Assembly: GCA_021442155.1 (NCBI GenBank)
Contig: CM038225.1
Coordinates: forward strand, 83,402,925-83,466,924
Origin: Cymbidium sinense
Taxonomy: Eukaryota; Streptophyta; Magnoliopsida; Asparagales; Orchidaceae
Direction: 5' to 3'
Length of the DNA: 64,000 nucleotides
Shown piece after piece: positions 52,451 through 63,726 of this stretch; positions within the stretch are counted from its first letter, which is position 1; the number at the start of each line of letters is the position of its first letter. The notes under the pieces are model-generated. The model was not told the origin of the DNA. It did no database searches and saw only the letters and a list, made by a program, of their open reading frames with translations. The position numbers were made by a program, and so were the translations under genes.

Positions 52451-55400
52451 GTTATTGTTCAAACTTATATAGGTCTATACATGAATTATAAGAAAGAGAG
52501 ATTTATTTAATATTCTTAAGGTATAAAGACATGCAAATCCTATGCATATTTATAACTATCAATACTCTAAGTATTATAATTGATTTATAAGCTATAGAAA
52601 ATAGTTTTGGATTTATTAGTGATAATAGCCACACATATATTTAAGTTAATCCAACACATGAAAGCTTACATAAAGGAAATTCATTTGAATCATTTACTTT
52701 TGTTAATATGAATGCATGAAATCAATGACATACAATATCTAATGTGTTTGGAAAGAAATGACTAAACATAACCATATGATTTCATTCAATTACATTAATC
52801 CCTAAGGACAATCATATTAAATAAAGCCATTTAAGGAAAACCAAAGTTCATTATATATTTATGTTTTAAGATTTTGATCAAACTTAAAGAGGAGAAGAAT
52901 TACTTGTTGTTTTAATCTCATTCCCACATTAGTAGTTTGATTTGGTTTAATAAAAGGTAATTAAGTGGATTTTATGAGTTAATTAAGCTGGATCTTTAAA
53001 TAAATCAATTAATTACCCTTACCTATGTTTCTTAAATTTGATTAACCACTTAATGATGAGTCACAAATGATATGAACATGTGAGAAAATAAAATTTCAAT
53101 GCTCCTATAAGGACCTAATGCAAATGGCTCATGACTAAGAGTTAATTAAATCAAAGAACCTAATTAAGTACTTTTATGGTTTTCCCATATTTATGGGTTA
53201 GTCATAATTTCCTTAAGGGGTCTTTATGTTTTTAAACACATAAAGAGGAACCTTTAATTTCATTGTTAATTATCAGATGTGATTATAATTTTAATTTTAT
53301 TAATTAAGCCACTTTAATTAACTAATTAATTCTTAATTAATGTTATTGTAATTATTTTTCCTCTAAAGAGAAATGGGCTTATGAGAAGAGGTTAGGAAGG
53401 AGGTCCTAACCCCATTCCCCTTGCCCATTCACTGTTCAATAGTGATTGGTGTACTTAATTAATTAATTTTGACTATTTGGAAGGTTAATTAATCAATTAA
53501 ATTAATTAAGAGAGTGATTGGGGCTTAAGTAGTCCTAATTAACCAAGCAATAAATCCCAAGAAAATTATAAGAGGTAGAGGTCATCCCATTAAATTAACA
53601 CATAAAGTTTGGGATTAATTACTCAAGTAATTAAGTTAATTAAGTTTACAATTAAACTCTAATTAAGTCTTAATTACTATTCAAAATTAATTGGAATTTA
53701 TTTTAAATGATTCTCATCTAGAATACCTTCAAAAATTGTATTTATTTGTATTTTTCAGATATTTCTATAAATATTTATGAATTTTTAAAGTTTAAGCCAT
53801 TAAATAAAGTAATTAAGCCTAATCCCATCGACACTACGTGGATTGTTGACATTGCATGCTTTCCATGTGGTGCTGCGGGATTGGTCACTTAACGTCTGAC
53901 TTAGCACCTACGTGGCTGGTGGTAGACGCTTTCATCTCTGCCATATGATCTAAGATCGAATGATGCAGATCAAACCCGTGGTCCCTTAGGTAATAAATAT
54001 AAATAAATTTAATGAAATAATTATGACCGTCCATTTCGCTCAAGTAGAATGGATCATGTGATCCATCATCTCCCGAGCGATGAGAGACATACACCATCCA
54101 CCTTCCATCGCTTGATTTGAGCTCACCAGAGCTCGGATCAATTCGAGATTCAACCCACACCATCATGAGGCAGATTTGAAGCGATCTACTAGTCAGATTT
54201 GTGCAACATAGCAATTTTCTTTGAAAATGGAAAGTAAATTTTCACAAAAAGCTCAATTTCATAGAATTACCTCCAAAGCTTAAGGCTACAATTGATTGAA
54301 AGTTTTGTCTAGTGGAGATGAAGTCCTGCTGATCAGCACTCACGAGGATTCCTTTTCATTCACTTGGAGAGCCATGAACCGATGAAATGCAAGTGGACGT
54401 TGATTGAACTAGAACTTCGGAGGTTGGAGGGCTTGGGAGGCAATTCATTCTTGCTCAATGGTGCATGGGGAAGCTATGGGTGAAGTTAACTTGAGTTTGG
54501 TTGAGTATTGGTGGAGTTGGATTAAGTGGAAGGCTGCCCTATTTCTGGTTGAAGGTTTCTGGTAATGGGGTGGCTCGAGAAGCTTGGAGAATGCTCTAGG
54601 GATTTTGAATTCACTCTCTTAAGCTCTCTAAGGGTTCAAGTGCTGGATTTGGCTTAAAATTAGGGGCGTATATCCCCGCTCTCTTGGATCAGATGGACGG
54701 GATTCATCCCTCGATTTTAGTTGATCAGCCACCATCCAAGCACTAGATTAGTCAATGTCAACTCCACATGGCTCGACTTGGTTAGTGGCTCAAGGTGGAA
54801 ATGCTCTTCTTTGGGTCTAATGGTTTTAGCTAGGTGTGGGGAAGTGAGTTAACTCACCTCCCCTTGGTCCATGGCCAACCTAGCCCACTTGGGTTGGGCT
54901 AGGCAGGTAGGTCACGTCCCTATTTGGGTAAGTGGAGGCTGTGAAGGAGAGAGGAGGGTTGACTTGCCATTTTTTAGTTTGATCCCATGTAGAGGAAAAT
55001 ATAATGGTCAAGGCCTTGGATTGTACCCAATTAAGGTTGGGCTAATTTTGGGTTGACCCAAGGTAATTTATGATGGGTTGGGTCAAGTCCCATTAGATAT
55101 TGGCTTAGTGTGTTGGCTCAATTTGACCCTTATGGGTCAAATTGGGCTAGGTTGACCAATTGGTCGAATTGGGTCAAACCAAGACTTGAGTCATTATCAA
55201 ATTAGTATTTGAGATGTTTTTGTTCAATTGGTTTGAGTCAGTTTGGCTTAAGTTTGATTTTGACTCATTTGGATTCATGTAGGTCAAATGGGTCAAGTTG
55301 ACAAATTTGACCAAATTGGCCAAATTGGCTTGATGGGTTGATTCATGTTCAATTGGTTAATTGAAGATGATTGTAGGCTTTATTTTGAATTAATTTGGAT

Positions 55401-57032
55401 TTGATTTAGATTTAGGTCAATTTGGGCTAAATGGGTCAATTGGATTCAATTATGGCTTTGGTCAAGTTCAACAATATATTTGGAATAAACTTGAGCCATT
55501 GGTTGCAATCAATTTAAGTTAAATCTTGATTTGAAGTAATTTAGTCATTTAAGTCAAATTGGGACAACTTGGGTCAAAGGGGTAATTGGGTTAGGTTTGG
55601 CTCAATTGATGGTCAAGTCATGTTCAATTATTGATCATAGGTTGGTGTGAATCAATGGTTTCAATTAATTTAGCTTGGGTTAAGATTTGGCTAGTTTGGT
55701 TCATGTAGTTTAAGAGTGTTGACTTGGTCAAATGACTAAGTTGACTTAGTTTGACCCAATTAATGATAATTGATCAACCTAGGGTGATTAATAATCATCA
55801 TGGGAGATTTTGGTAGGCTTGGGTCAATCCAATTTGGGTTGGATTGGAATTTGGCTCAAATAGATCCTTTAGGTCACTTTGGGTCAAGTGAGCCTATTGG
55901 GTTTAGCTGAGTCAATTTTGAGTTGATTTGGATTAAGTTGAGTTTATATAAAGATTTAGGACTAATTTATAGTTTTGATTGCAATTGATTTGGGTTCAAA
56001 TGTGTTTTGTTCATTTGAATATTTCAAGTTAAATGGGTTAAGTTGGTTTGATTTGTTTGAATTAATTTTGGCTTGATAATTGTAGATTTCATTTTTATTG
56101 GGATGATGATTGAAGGATAATTGATTCATGAGAAAATCAATTGAATTTGATTTAGTTTGAATGGAATTTTGGCTAAGTTCATGGGATTAAATAATATGGC
56201 TTAGGATAGGTTTGAATTTTGTTTTGGGTTTTGATTTAGGACATGTAAATGCAGGTTTTATTTGTATTTGGGAAATTGATTCATGAGAAAATTAATTGAA
56301 TTTGATTTGATTTAAATGGAGTTTTGGCTAAGTCCATAAGATCAAATCATATGGCTTAAGATAGGTTTGAATTTGGTTTTGGATTTGATTTAGGACATGT
56401 GAATGGAGGTTTCATTTATATTTTGGAAGAGGATTGAAGAAATAATTGATTTATGAGCAAATCAATTGAATTTTATTTGATTTGAATAGAGTTTTGGCTA
56501 AGTCCATAGGGTTAAATCATATGTCTTAAGAAGTGTTGATTTCAAATTGATTATATATTTGGTTTGGTTGATTTGAATTTAATTTTGTATTTGGCATGGG
56601 TTGATTTGAGAGTTGAATTGACTTTGAGAAAATCAATTGAGTTTGGTTTGATTTGAAGTTGGCTAAGTCCATAAGATCAAATTATGGGCTTAGGATAGGT
56701 TGGATTTGATTTGACTTTGATTATAGGTTTCAATCATTTGGTTTGAAATTTGAATTTAAATTTGGTATGTAAATTTTGATGAATTGAATTTGAGGTTTGG
56801 TTTAGGCCAAAGAGGTAGGCATATATTGGGTTTAGGCTATAGGGTAGGTAAATCTCCCTAAGTCTTAAGGCATAGCCTAATCCTATGATTGACCCTTTTA
56901 AGTCTCTAGGCTTAGGTTAAGTATTCACTTAATTGTTAGAAGTGTCTTATGACTAAGGAAGTCTTAGTATCTAGAAGTCTATTAAATCTAAGAAGAGGAG
57001 ATTAAATCCTCTGTCTAAAAGTGAGGTCAACA

Positions 57033-59559
57033 AAAGGACCCCAAATAGGTGTGGGGTAATTGACAAAGCATCATGTGTTGGTGTTGACCGAAATGATCAA
57101 CAACATCTAGAAGATTGCAAGCTAATGAAAATGATCTATACCTAAACCTAAGAGATAGATAGAATCATGATCTTAGTGCAATGCAACTCTCCTCATGCCA
57201 AGGGCATAAGAGAGAAATCTGCTAGGGATATAGATTTGATTGAATTTGTTTGGTAGAAATCTAGGGATGAAGATTTGATTTAATTTATTTTAATTTATTT
57301 AATTTGATTTATGGATGAGATATTTGGTGGGTATACAAGTTTAAGTTTGATTTGATTTAGTCTTTATTTGATTAGGGTCATATCTGTTGGGGATATAAGC
57401 TTGAATCTGCTAGGGATCAAGACTAGATTTGATGGATGTAATTTTTTTAAATGTGTACATATCCACTGGGGATATGGGCTTGAATCCAGTGGGGATCAAG
57501 ATCGAGTTTAATTTATTTTAATTTATTATGGATCCACTAGGGAGATTGGTTTCAAATTTGATTTGTTTGTTTATTTTATTTGTATGATTTAAGCTCCACT
57601 GGGGAGTAAGGTGTGATTTAACTCCATTGGGAGAATGGGTTGGGTTTAATTTGATTTGGATTGAGGGCATATCGACCTGGGATATGAGTTCAGTTAAGTT
57701 TGATTGATTTAATTTGGATTGATTTAATTTATGGACTCTGTTGGTGTGTAATGGACCCACTGAGAAGGGGCTATATTGGCCTTGACCTATCACAGACTTA
57801 CAAATCCAAAGGGGTAGTCTATCCACTGTGGGGTAAGACTATCGTACCTATAATTGCCTTTCGGTGTACAATGGATATGTTAGAAAAAAAGTGTAGCAGA
57901 CTTACATCTTCCAAAGCGGGGAACAATCACTGAGGTAACCTGTTGGTAGCACAACAAATTGAGCCTCACTTAAGGTGACTATTAGTGAGTGCCGTTGGGG
58001 ACTTACATCAACCCAAGAGTAGTCAGAGTTAATTTCATTTTAATTTCATTTGATTTGATGTGGTTTATTTGAATGGGTTTAGTTTCATTTAATTTATGGA
58101 TTTTGTCGGGCAATAGACCCATTAAGGGACTATATCGGCTTGGACCTATCTCAAATTTACCGATCCAAAGAAATAGTCTACTAGGCAAAGGATGAGACCA
58201 ACTAACCTAAGGGCAACCTTTCGGTGTGCAACGACTGTGCCAGGAAGAAAACATAACAGACTTACATCTTCCAAAGAGGGGAACAATTGCTGGGTGATTT
58301 ATTGATGGCACAACAAATTGAACCTGACCTAGGGAGACTACTGAGTGAGTGTTGCTGGGGACATATGTAAACTTAAGAGTAGTCAGAAGATTCCTAGAGA
58401 GTCTTGCAGACACTGCTCTAAAGATGGGATGCCTGCTGGGAAAAGGTGCCACTGGGGGTGTACTCCTAATCCATAAGCAAATATATATGTTTTGTTTACA
58501 TGTTTGTGTGGACCCTATTGGTGTGTGAGGGACCACACTGAGAAGGGGCTATGTCAGCCTTGACATATCTCAGACTTACTAGACCAAAGAAGAATCTACA
58601 CATCCACAACACAGATTCTCCAACCACAAGGGTGGTTATTAGGGAAAGGGAACTATCCAATCTAATAGTAACCCATGTAGTTTCTAGATGGGGTTGCGAA
58701 GGACATGATCCAAGTAGAGTGCCCATAGGGGAGGTGCTGCTAGGGGCGTTATCCTGAGCCATGAAAAGAAAGCATATAGTTGTATGGTGACCAACTCAAG
58801 GAGAAAGCAGCATACATCTGTCATGAGTGGTGTATCCACTGGGTGGGTTGCTATCAACATAGTGAATACCAACCAACCTAAGGTGCTTGTCGGTGTGCGA
58901 TGGTCAATCTAAGAAGAAGGCATAGGAGACTTACATCTTCATAGACAAAAATGATCATCGAGAGAGTTTATCATCATTGGGATAGATGCTATCCGACCAA
59001 GGGCGACTACTAAGCGGGGAGTCCCAAGGAAAGAATAGACCTAGACTTGAAGTAGTCAGGAGGAAAGGAGCCACTAGGGGACTTTCCCTAAACCTTAATT
59101 ATACTCGACCTAATCGGTGCATGAAGGCTAGTCCAAGAAGAAAGCATAATAGACTTACATCTTCTTAAATGAATCCATTAATAGGTAGTTACGGACATGT
59201 AGTAAGGCCTACCATACTAATAAGGCACTCGTCGATGTGCATGTTTAAGCAAGAAGACCACTGGTGTGACACACTAGCTAAATAGTGAATCACCTGACTT
59301 AGAGCAGCTACTAAGTGAAGGCCGCTAGGGGCGTTATCTCAACTCAAAGTTGCCCGAGATAAAAGATATGTGTTTGTTTTATGTGTTTTTTGTGTAGTTT
59401 GTGTTTGTGTTGTGTTGATGAAGGAAAGGATGCCTCTTGGGTTCCTTACACCTACCCTAAATACATCATGGAAATATCGTAGATAGAAATGCTTTCATTT
59501 TGAAGAGATTGAATTTGAAATGAAATTTTCATTGATGATAATTATTTTCCAACATAGTT
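57033..59559 (-). other. E2 3' UTR with tandem repeats
   Basis: Collinear with the E1 3' UTR. It has mini-hairpins (57216-57690), then 3 units starting GGACTCTGTTGGTGTG or similar at about 57733, 58098 and 58511, then AGACTTACATCTTC motifs (about 57898, 58257, 58926, 59150). It joins the LTR at 57032. The 59515-59608 segment next to the pol stop is nearly identical to E1 33955-34045, more so than its surroundings. Confidence 0.75.
57216..57690 (-). repeat. mini-hairpin array in the E2 3' UTR
   Basis: Short palindromes with TCC-5 bases-GGA cores. Clear ones on the plus strand: CATATCtgttgGGGATAT (57379), GAATCtgctagGGATC (57403), CATATCCACTGGGGATATG (57458-57476, perfect 7-bp arms), GAATCCAGTGGGGATC (57482), GATCCACTAGGGAG (57531), CTCCACTGGGGAG (57594-57606) and CATATC...GATATG (57669-57686). 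The core CTCCACTGGGGA also equals part of the tRNA-Arg-type PBS consensus, but on the strand opposite to the element's sense. Confidence 0.7.
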
Positions 59560-60540
59560 TTATGGATAATATTTTTTTAGGTAGAGCCCATTGATTGGAA
59601 GCATCAGCACTCCCCTTTATGATTGATAAGTTGATATGATCCTCCTTGGTAGGCTTTCTCTATGGCAAAAGGGCCTTCCCAAGTGGGTTCAAACTTACCT
59701 TTCATCTTGCGACGGGCAACAATCAGTCTCCTTAGAACTAAAATAAACTTCCTACTTTAAAAGCTCTAGGACGAACCAACTTGTCGTGAACTTAAATCAT
59801 TTGGCTTTGTACAACTTGAGGTTTTGGCATGCCCGTATGCATCTCTCCTCTAAACCTTCGAGCTCTTCTAACCATAACTTGTCATTCTGCTCTATTGTGA
59901 TATTGCTACCTACAATTATCCTTAATGATGGGAGTTGGTCATTTAATGGTAGAATAGCTTCAGACCCATACACTAAGGAGAAAGAGGTAGACTGAGTTGG
60001 AGTTATATTGGTAGTGCGGTAGGCCAATAAAGCTTCAACCAACTGCTCATGCCACTGTCATTTGTTGTTGTTGAGTGTCTTCTTGGGTATTTGGATGAGT
60101 GTTTTATTAAAGGTTTCTGTCTATTTTCCCTCAGATAGTAGATGATAGAGTATCTCCAATCTATGTTGTGTCTCTGGGCAAAGTTGTTGATCTTGGTGCT
60201 CTTGAATGCAGTAACGTTATCAGATATAATTCGGCGAGGCACCCCGAATCTATATACAATATGATTTTTGAAGAACTGGGCACATGCTAAGCTGTGACCT
60301 CTCTGAGCAGAATCACCTTCACCTATTTGGAAAAGTAGGTGGTAGCTAGGATAAACAGATGACTCTTAGAAGAAGGAGGATCAATCAGACCCACTATATT
60401 AGTACACCAACACTCGAATGGACATGAAGCCAATGTTGGGTGTAGAACATTGGGTGGTTGATGTGGACCACTCCATGTACTTGACATTGATGACATTGCC
60501 TAGCTACATCCATTGCCTAGCTACATCCTACATATCGAGC
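59560..60540 (-). pseudogene. E2 integrase (truncated and broken)
   Basis: A second minus-strand copy of the family. Open pieces are 60242-60003, with ISDNVTAFKS holding the second catalytic Asp (the usual Gly after Asn is Val), and 60042-59797, with VEALLAYRTT, TPTQSTSFSLVYGSEAILP and a Glu/Leu-rich run. The first-Asp region is at about 60400-60370. It stops abruptly at 60540 after a repeated ATTGCCTAGCTACATCC (about 60497 and 60518), so zinc-binding region, RNase H and RT are absent. The stop at 59560-59562 matches that of E1. Confidence 0.8.
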
Positions 60541-60844
60541 GACACTTTAAAGGTGACACTCAAGCTACAGTGATGAAGACTGGATTCCCAAGTAAAGTAT
60601 AAGTGTACTTGAGTCATCTTTATGTGAAATGGTTAGTCACCAATTGGGAACCTTAGCTCTAATTCCACTTTCTTCATAAAAAGTTGAGGATTTGGTAGTT
60701 AAGGAGTCCCCTAAATCATCCACAGTCATGAAGATTTAGAGGTTCTTTCCTAGAGAATCATCCTCAAGTCAAGCAGTTGATGTTGAACATGAGGATGATA
60801 CATATAAAGATTTAATAAAATTATCTTTTGATTTGTACTTTCTT
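60541..60844. other. junction between E2 and E3, no gene seen
   Basis: About 300 bp joining two oppositely oriented pol fragments. It matches neither the RT N-terminus nor the integrase of the other copies as far as I can read. No frame or repeat is convincing. It may be filler at a rearrangement breakpoint or remnant host DNA. Confidence 0.5.
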
Positions 60845-61740
60845 ATTTAGTTGACATTGCCTCATCTCATGCGGTCTTCCCTTCATGGATAGTTCATCTG
60901 GATACAACCAAATAAGGATGGCCCCTAAAGATGAGAAAATACTACCTTTAGAATCTCGATCAAAATCTATTGCTATAAGGTCATGCCTTTGGCCTTAAAA
61001 ATGCCGGTGCCACATGCCAGTGGGCCATGACTCGAATCTTTGATGAACTCATTCACCATCAAGTAGAATGCTACGTCAATGATCTCATGGTTTAAAAAAA
61101 AGAAAAGAAAGACCATCTCTTTGACATGAGAGTAGTTTTCAAATGGTTAAGATAATTTAACCTCAAAATGAATCCCCTAAAGTGTGCATTCAGAGTAGCT
61201 TCAAGAAAATTCCTTGGGTTTATTGTCCAACATCATGGAATTGAAATTGATCTAGAAAAGATTAAAGCAATATTAGAAATTCCACCACTTAAAAGTTTTA
61301 CTCAACTCAGATCATTTAAAGGGCGGTTGGCATATCTAAGATGCTTTATATCCAACCTATCAAGAAGATGTCAGCTATTTTCAGCACTTATCAAGAAGGA
61401 CACCAAGTTTAAGTGGGATATAATAAGTTCTAGCATGCTTTTGAAGACATCAAGCAAGTACCTGATGACGCCGCTAGTCCTAGCCACAGACAAGCCTTTG
61501 ATCCTCTATACTATTGCACTAGATGACTCCCTCGATGCTTTATTAGCCCAAGCCAATGATGAAATGAAAGAGAATGCACTCTACTATCTCAACTGTTGTC
61601 TAATTCCTGCTGAAGAAAACTATCTGCCTATTGAGAAGCATTGCCTAGATTTAATCTTTGCATCCCAAAAGCTACGACATTACATGCTTTCTCATAAAGT
61701 CAACTTGATTTCTAGAATCAATCCATTGTAATATCTCATG
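60845..61740 (+). pseudogene. E3 reverse transcriptase C-terminal half and first RNase H
   Basis: Begins in mid-RT with VDIASSHAVF (cf. E1 VDIASSHAIF near 41890), then a stop-broken stretch with GHAFGLKNAGATCQWAM and the catalytic motif ECYVNDLMV, where YVDD has become YVND. The longest open piece, 61168-61731 (187 residues), holds the thumb (KCAF, KFLGFIVQHHGIEID, LRCFISNLSRR) and the first RNase H (LYTIALDDSLDALLAQA, ALYYLN, NYLPIEKHCLDLIFASQKLR, YMLSHKVNL). It is the best-preserved pol piece of the window and serves to place the deletion at S4. Loss of the second catalytic Asp and the missing N-terminal half make it non-functional. Confidence 0.83.
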
Positions 61741-62480
61741 ACATGGCCAATGCTATCTGGATAGTTGTCACGTTGGTCCATGATCCTATCAGCAGTTTGA
61801 CATCACTTTTGTACCCCTCCGTGCGGTGAAAGGACAAGCACTCACAGATTTCTTAGTAGTACACCAACTTCCTGACTCTCCACTTAGAGATGATCTCCCT
61901 GATGAATAAATCATGAACTTAGGGGATACTAGCATTCACCATTGGGAGATGTATTTTGATGGTGTAGCTTCCTCTCAAAGAAAAGAAGAACCATAAACTA
62001 CTCTTCTAAAAAGGCAAGGGTTGGAATAGTTCTCCTAACTCTGGGCCGCTATATGATGAGATTCTCATATCATCTATTTGATCCTTACACCAATAATGAA
62101 TTTGAATATGAGGCTCTAATTTTCGGTCTAGAGTTAGCCATTTTGCTAAGCATCTAGAACATCAATATCTTTAGTGATTCCCAACTAGTGGTCAACCTAA
62201 TCGCTGGGTCCTATAAAGTTCTCAAGCCTAGACTCCATCACTACCACAAGTATATAATGGAGTTGTTGGCCTAAGTACTAGAGGTTACCATCTTCAAGAT
62301 CCCTCGAGGAAAAAAAATGCTATAGCAGATGCTTTAGTCAAGCTTGCTAAGGAATTGTCATGTCCGGAAGATGAGTCCATATCAATAGAGGTCCAAAATA
62401 GGCACTTCCTACCTTTTATTGATATTGAACTCATCGAAAGATACTCTCTTGAAGGGAGATTATCGTTACTAAAAAGGACA
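61741..62480 (+). pseudogene. E3 second (archaeal-type) RNase H (broken)
   Basis: After eroded linker, the domain shows a WEMYFDG-like start (about 61945), KARVGIVLLTLGRYMMRFSY (about 62004-62060), NNEFEYEALIFGLELA (about 62090-62140), NIFSDSQLVVNLIAG (about 62167-62210) and a tail with IPRGKKNAIADAL and ELIERYSLEG. These correspond to the Asp, Glu and Asp positions of an RNase H fold. A second RNase H here is the diagnostic trait of Tat elements. Stops and frameshifts at several points. Confidence 0.78.
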
Positions 62481-62599
62481 AGGAGCTAGATTGAGGTAAC
62501 CATTTATTGATTACCTAAATAAAGGTAAACTACCTCAAGAGAAGTCCCAAGCATATTAAAAGAAGCAAAGGGCACTTTCCTATGCTCTCATGGATGGTG

Positions 62600-63726
62600 T
62601 CTTGTACTAGTGGTCTTTCAATCATAAGCGGTTATGTTGTTTAGATAAACACGAAGCACATAAGATCATGATCAAGGTGCACTCAAGATTATGCGAGCTA
62701 ACCAATCTGGTCCCAAGATGAAAGCCAAAATTAAGAGACATGGATATTATTGGCCATTGATGATCTCAGTTATGGGATGTAGCTAGAAATGCCATCAATG
62801 TCAAGTACACGGAGTGGTCTACACCAACCACCCAACATCCTACATCCAACATTGGCCTCATGACCATTCGAGTGTTGGGGTACTGACATAGTGGGTCCGA
62901 TTGATCCTCCTTCTTTGAAGGCTCATCGGTTATCTTAACTGCTACCGACTACTTTTCCAAATGGGCGGAGGTGATTCTGCTCAAGGAGGTCAAAGCTCAG
63001 CATGTGCTCTAATTTTTTAGAAATTCATATCGTATATAGATTCAGGGTATCCTACCGAATTATATCTGATAATGATACTATATTCAAGAGCACCAAGATC
63101 AACAACTTCGCCTAAAGATATAACATAGATTGGAGATATTCCATCCATCCACTATCTGAGAGAGAATGGTTTAACAGAAGCCTTCAACAAAACTCTTATC
63201 CAAATACTCAAGAAGACACTCGATGGAACAAATGATGGCATGAGCAGTTAGTTGAAGCATTGTGGGCCTACCACACTACCTACAAAATTCCTACTCAGTC
63301 CACTCTTTTCTCCTTAGTGTATGGGTTTGAAGCCATCCTTGCATTAGAAGTCCAACTCCCACCATTAAGGATAGCCTTGTGTAGCAAGATCAGAGCAGAA
63401 TGCCAAGTTGCTATTAGAAGAGCTCGAAGGTTTTGAGGAGAGACGCTTATGAGCATGCCAAAATCTTGAGTTATACAAAGCCAAAATGATTCAAGCTCAC
63501 AACAAGTTGGTCCACCCTAGAGCTTTTTAAGTAGGAGAGCTTGTTTTAGTTCTAAAGAGACCAATTATTACCTGTCTCAAGGTGGGAGGTAAGTTTGAAC
63601 CCACTTGGGAAGGCCCTTTCACCATAGAGAAAGCCTACCAAGGGGATTATATTAACTCACTTACCATAAAGGAGAGCATCCGATGCTTCCAATCAATAGA
63701 CTCTACTAAGTAAATATTCTCCATAA
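62600..63726 (+). pseudogene. E3 integrase (broken)
   Basis: Zinc-binding remnants near 62640-62800 (HEAHKI-like His pair, then a KCHQCQ-like Cys pair). The catalytic core has CWGTDIVGPIDPPS (about 62877-62915) and ISDNDTIFKSTKINNFA (about 63060-63110), where Gly after Asn is Asp. The third acidic residue region (about 63160) is near a frameshift but reads SEREW or ENG depending on frame. C-terminal text LWAYHTTYKIPTQSTLFSLVYGFEA lies at about 63260-63330. It ends at TAA 63724-63726, collinear with the E1 and E2 stops. Multiple stops. Confidence 0.8.

Larger units (their letters stand above)
16042..57032 (-). mobile_element. E1: giant Tat-lineage Ty3/gypsy LTR retrotransposon, nested and decayed
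   Basis: Reading on the minus strand: 5' LTR (57032-49147), PBS like tRNA-Arg (49135-49118), leader with hairpin array, gag, protease, RT, RNase H, integrase, 3' UTR with tandem repeats (33998-31531) and 3' LTR (31530-16042). S3 lies within the 3' LTR and S4 within pol. Subtracting these gives about 27.8 kb, with LTRs of 7.9 and about 7.6 kb and about 12.4 kb internal. Tat assignment follows the domain order, the second RNase H, the gag knuckle form and the PBS. Every coding domain has stops and frameshifts, so it cannot move on its own. A short sampled stretch of the two LTRs looks roughly 90% identical by eye, which suggests an old insertion. Its 5' LTR also ends another copy (E2), so normal target duplications are not expected. 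Confidence 0.87.
49147..57032 (-). mobile_element. E1 5' LTR, also the 3' LTR of E2 (7.9 kb)
   Basis: On the minus strand it starts TGTTGACCTCACTTTTAGAC at 57032 and ends near 49147 just before the PBS; the plus-strand text TTTATTTTTAGATGTAAGG matches the 16042 terminus. The order is: 5' part of GGGTCAAATTGG-like words on the plus strand (56840-54880), GC-balanced middle (54660-53820), AATTAATT-rich part (53820-51530) with the triplicated block, and 3' part with TATA. It is uninterrupted and so serves as the reference for the family LTR. The last bases before the PBS have drifted: ACATT where other copies read ACACCACA. Confidence 0.87.

Noticed and set aside
53885..54214. 109-residue minus-strand frame
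   Set aside because: Lies in the middle part of the E1 5' LTR; the equivalent in the 3' LTR (about 20760-21090) is not kept open, and no domain is recognised.
57033..57060. Search for a polypurine tract beside the E2/E1 LTR
   Set aside because: The sense strand reads GGGGTCCTTT just before the LTR, not a purine run, and E1 at 31531 is no better, so I do not call one.
58207..58762. Minus-strand frames of 109 and 88 residues
   Set aside because: They fall in the tandem-repeat 3' UTR of E2, are not kept in E1, and have repeat-derived composition.
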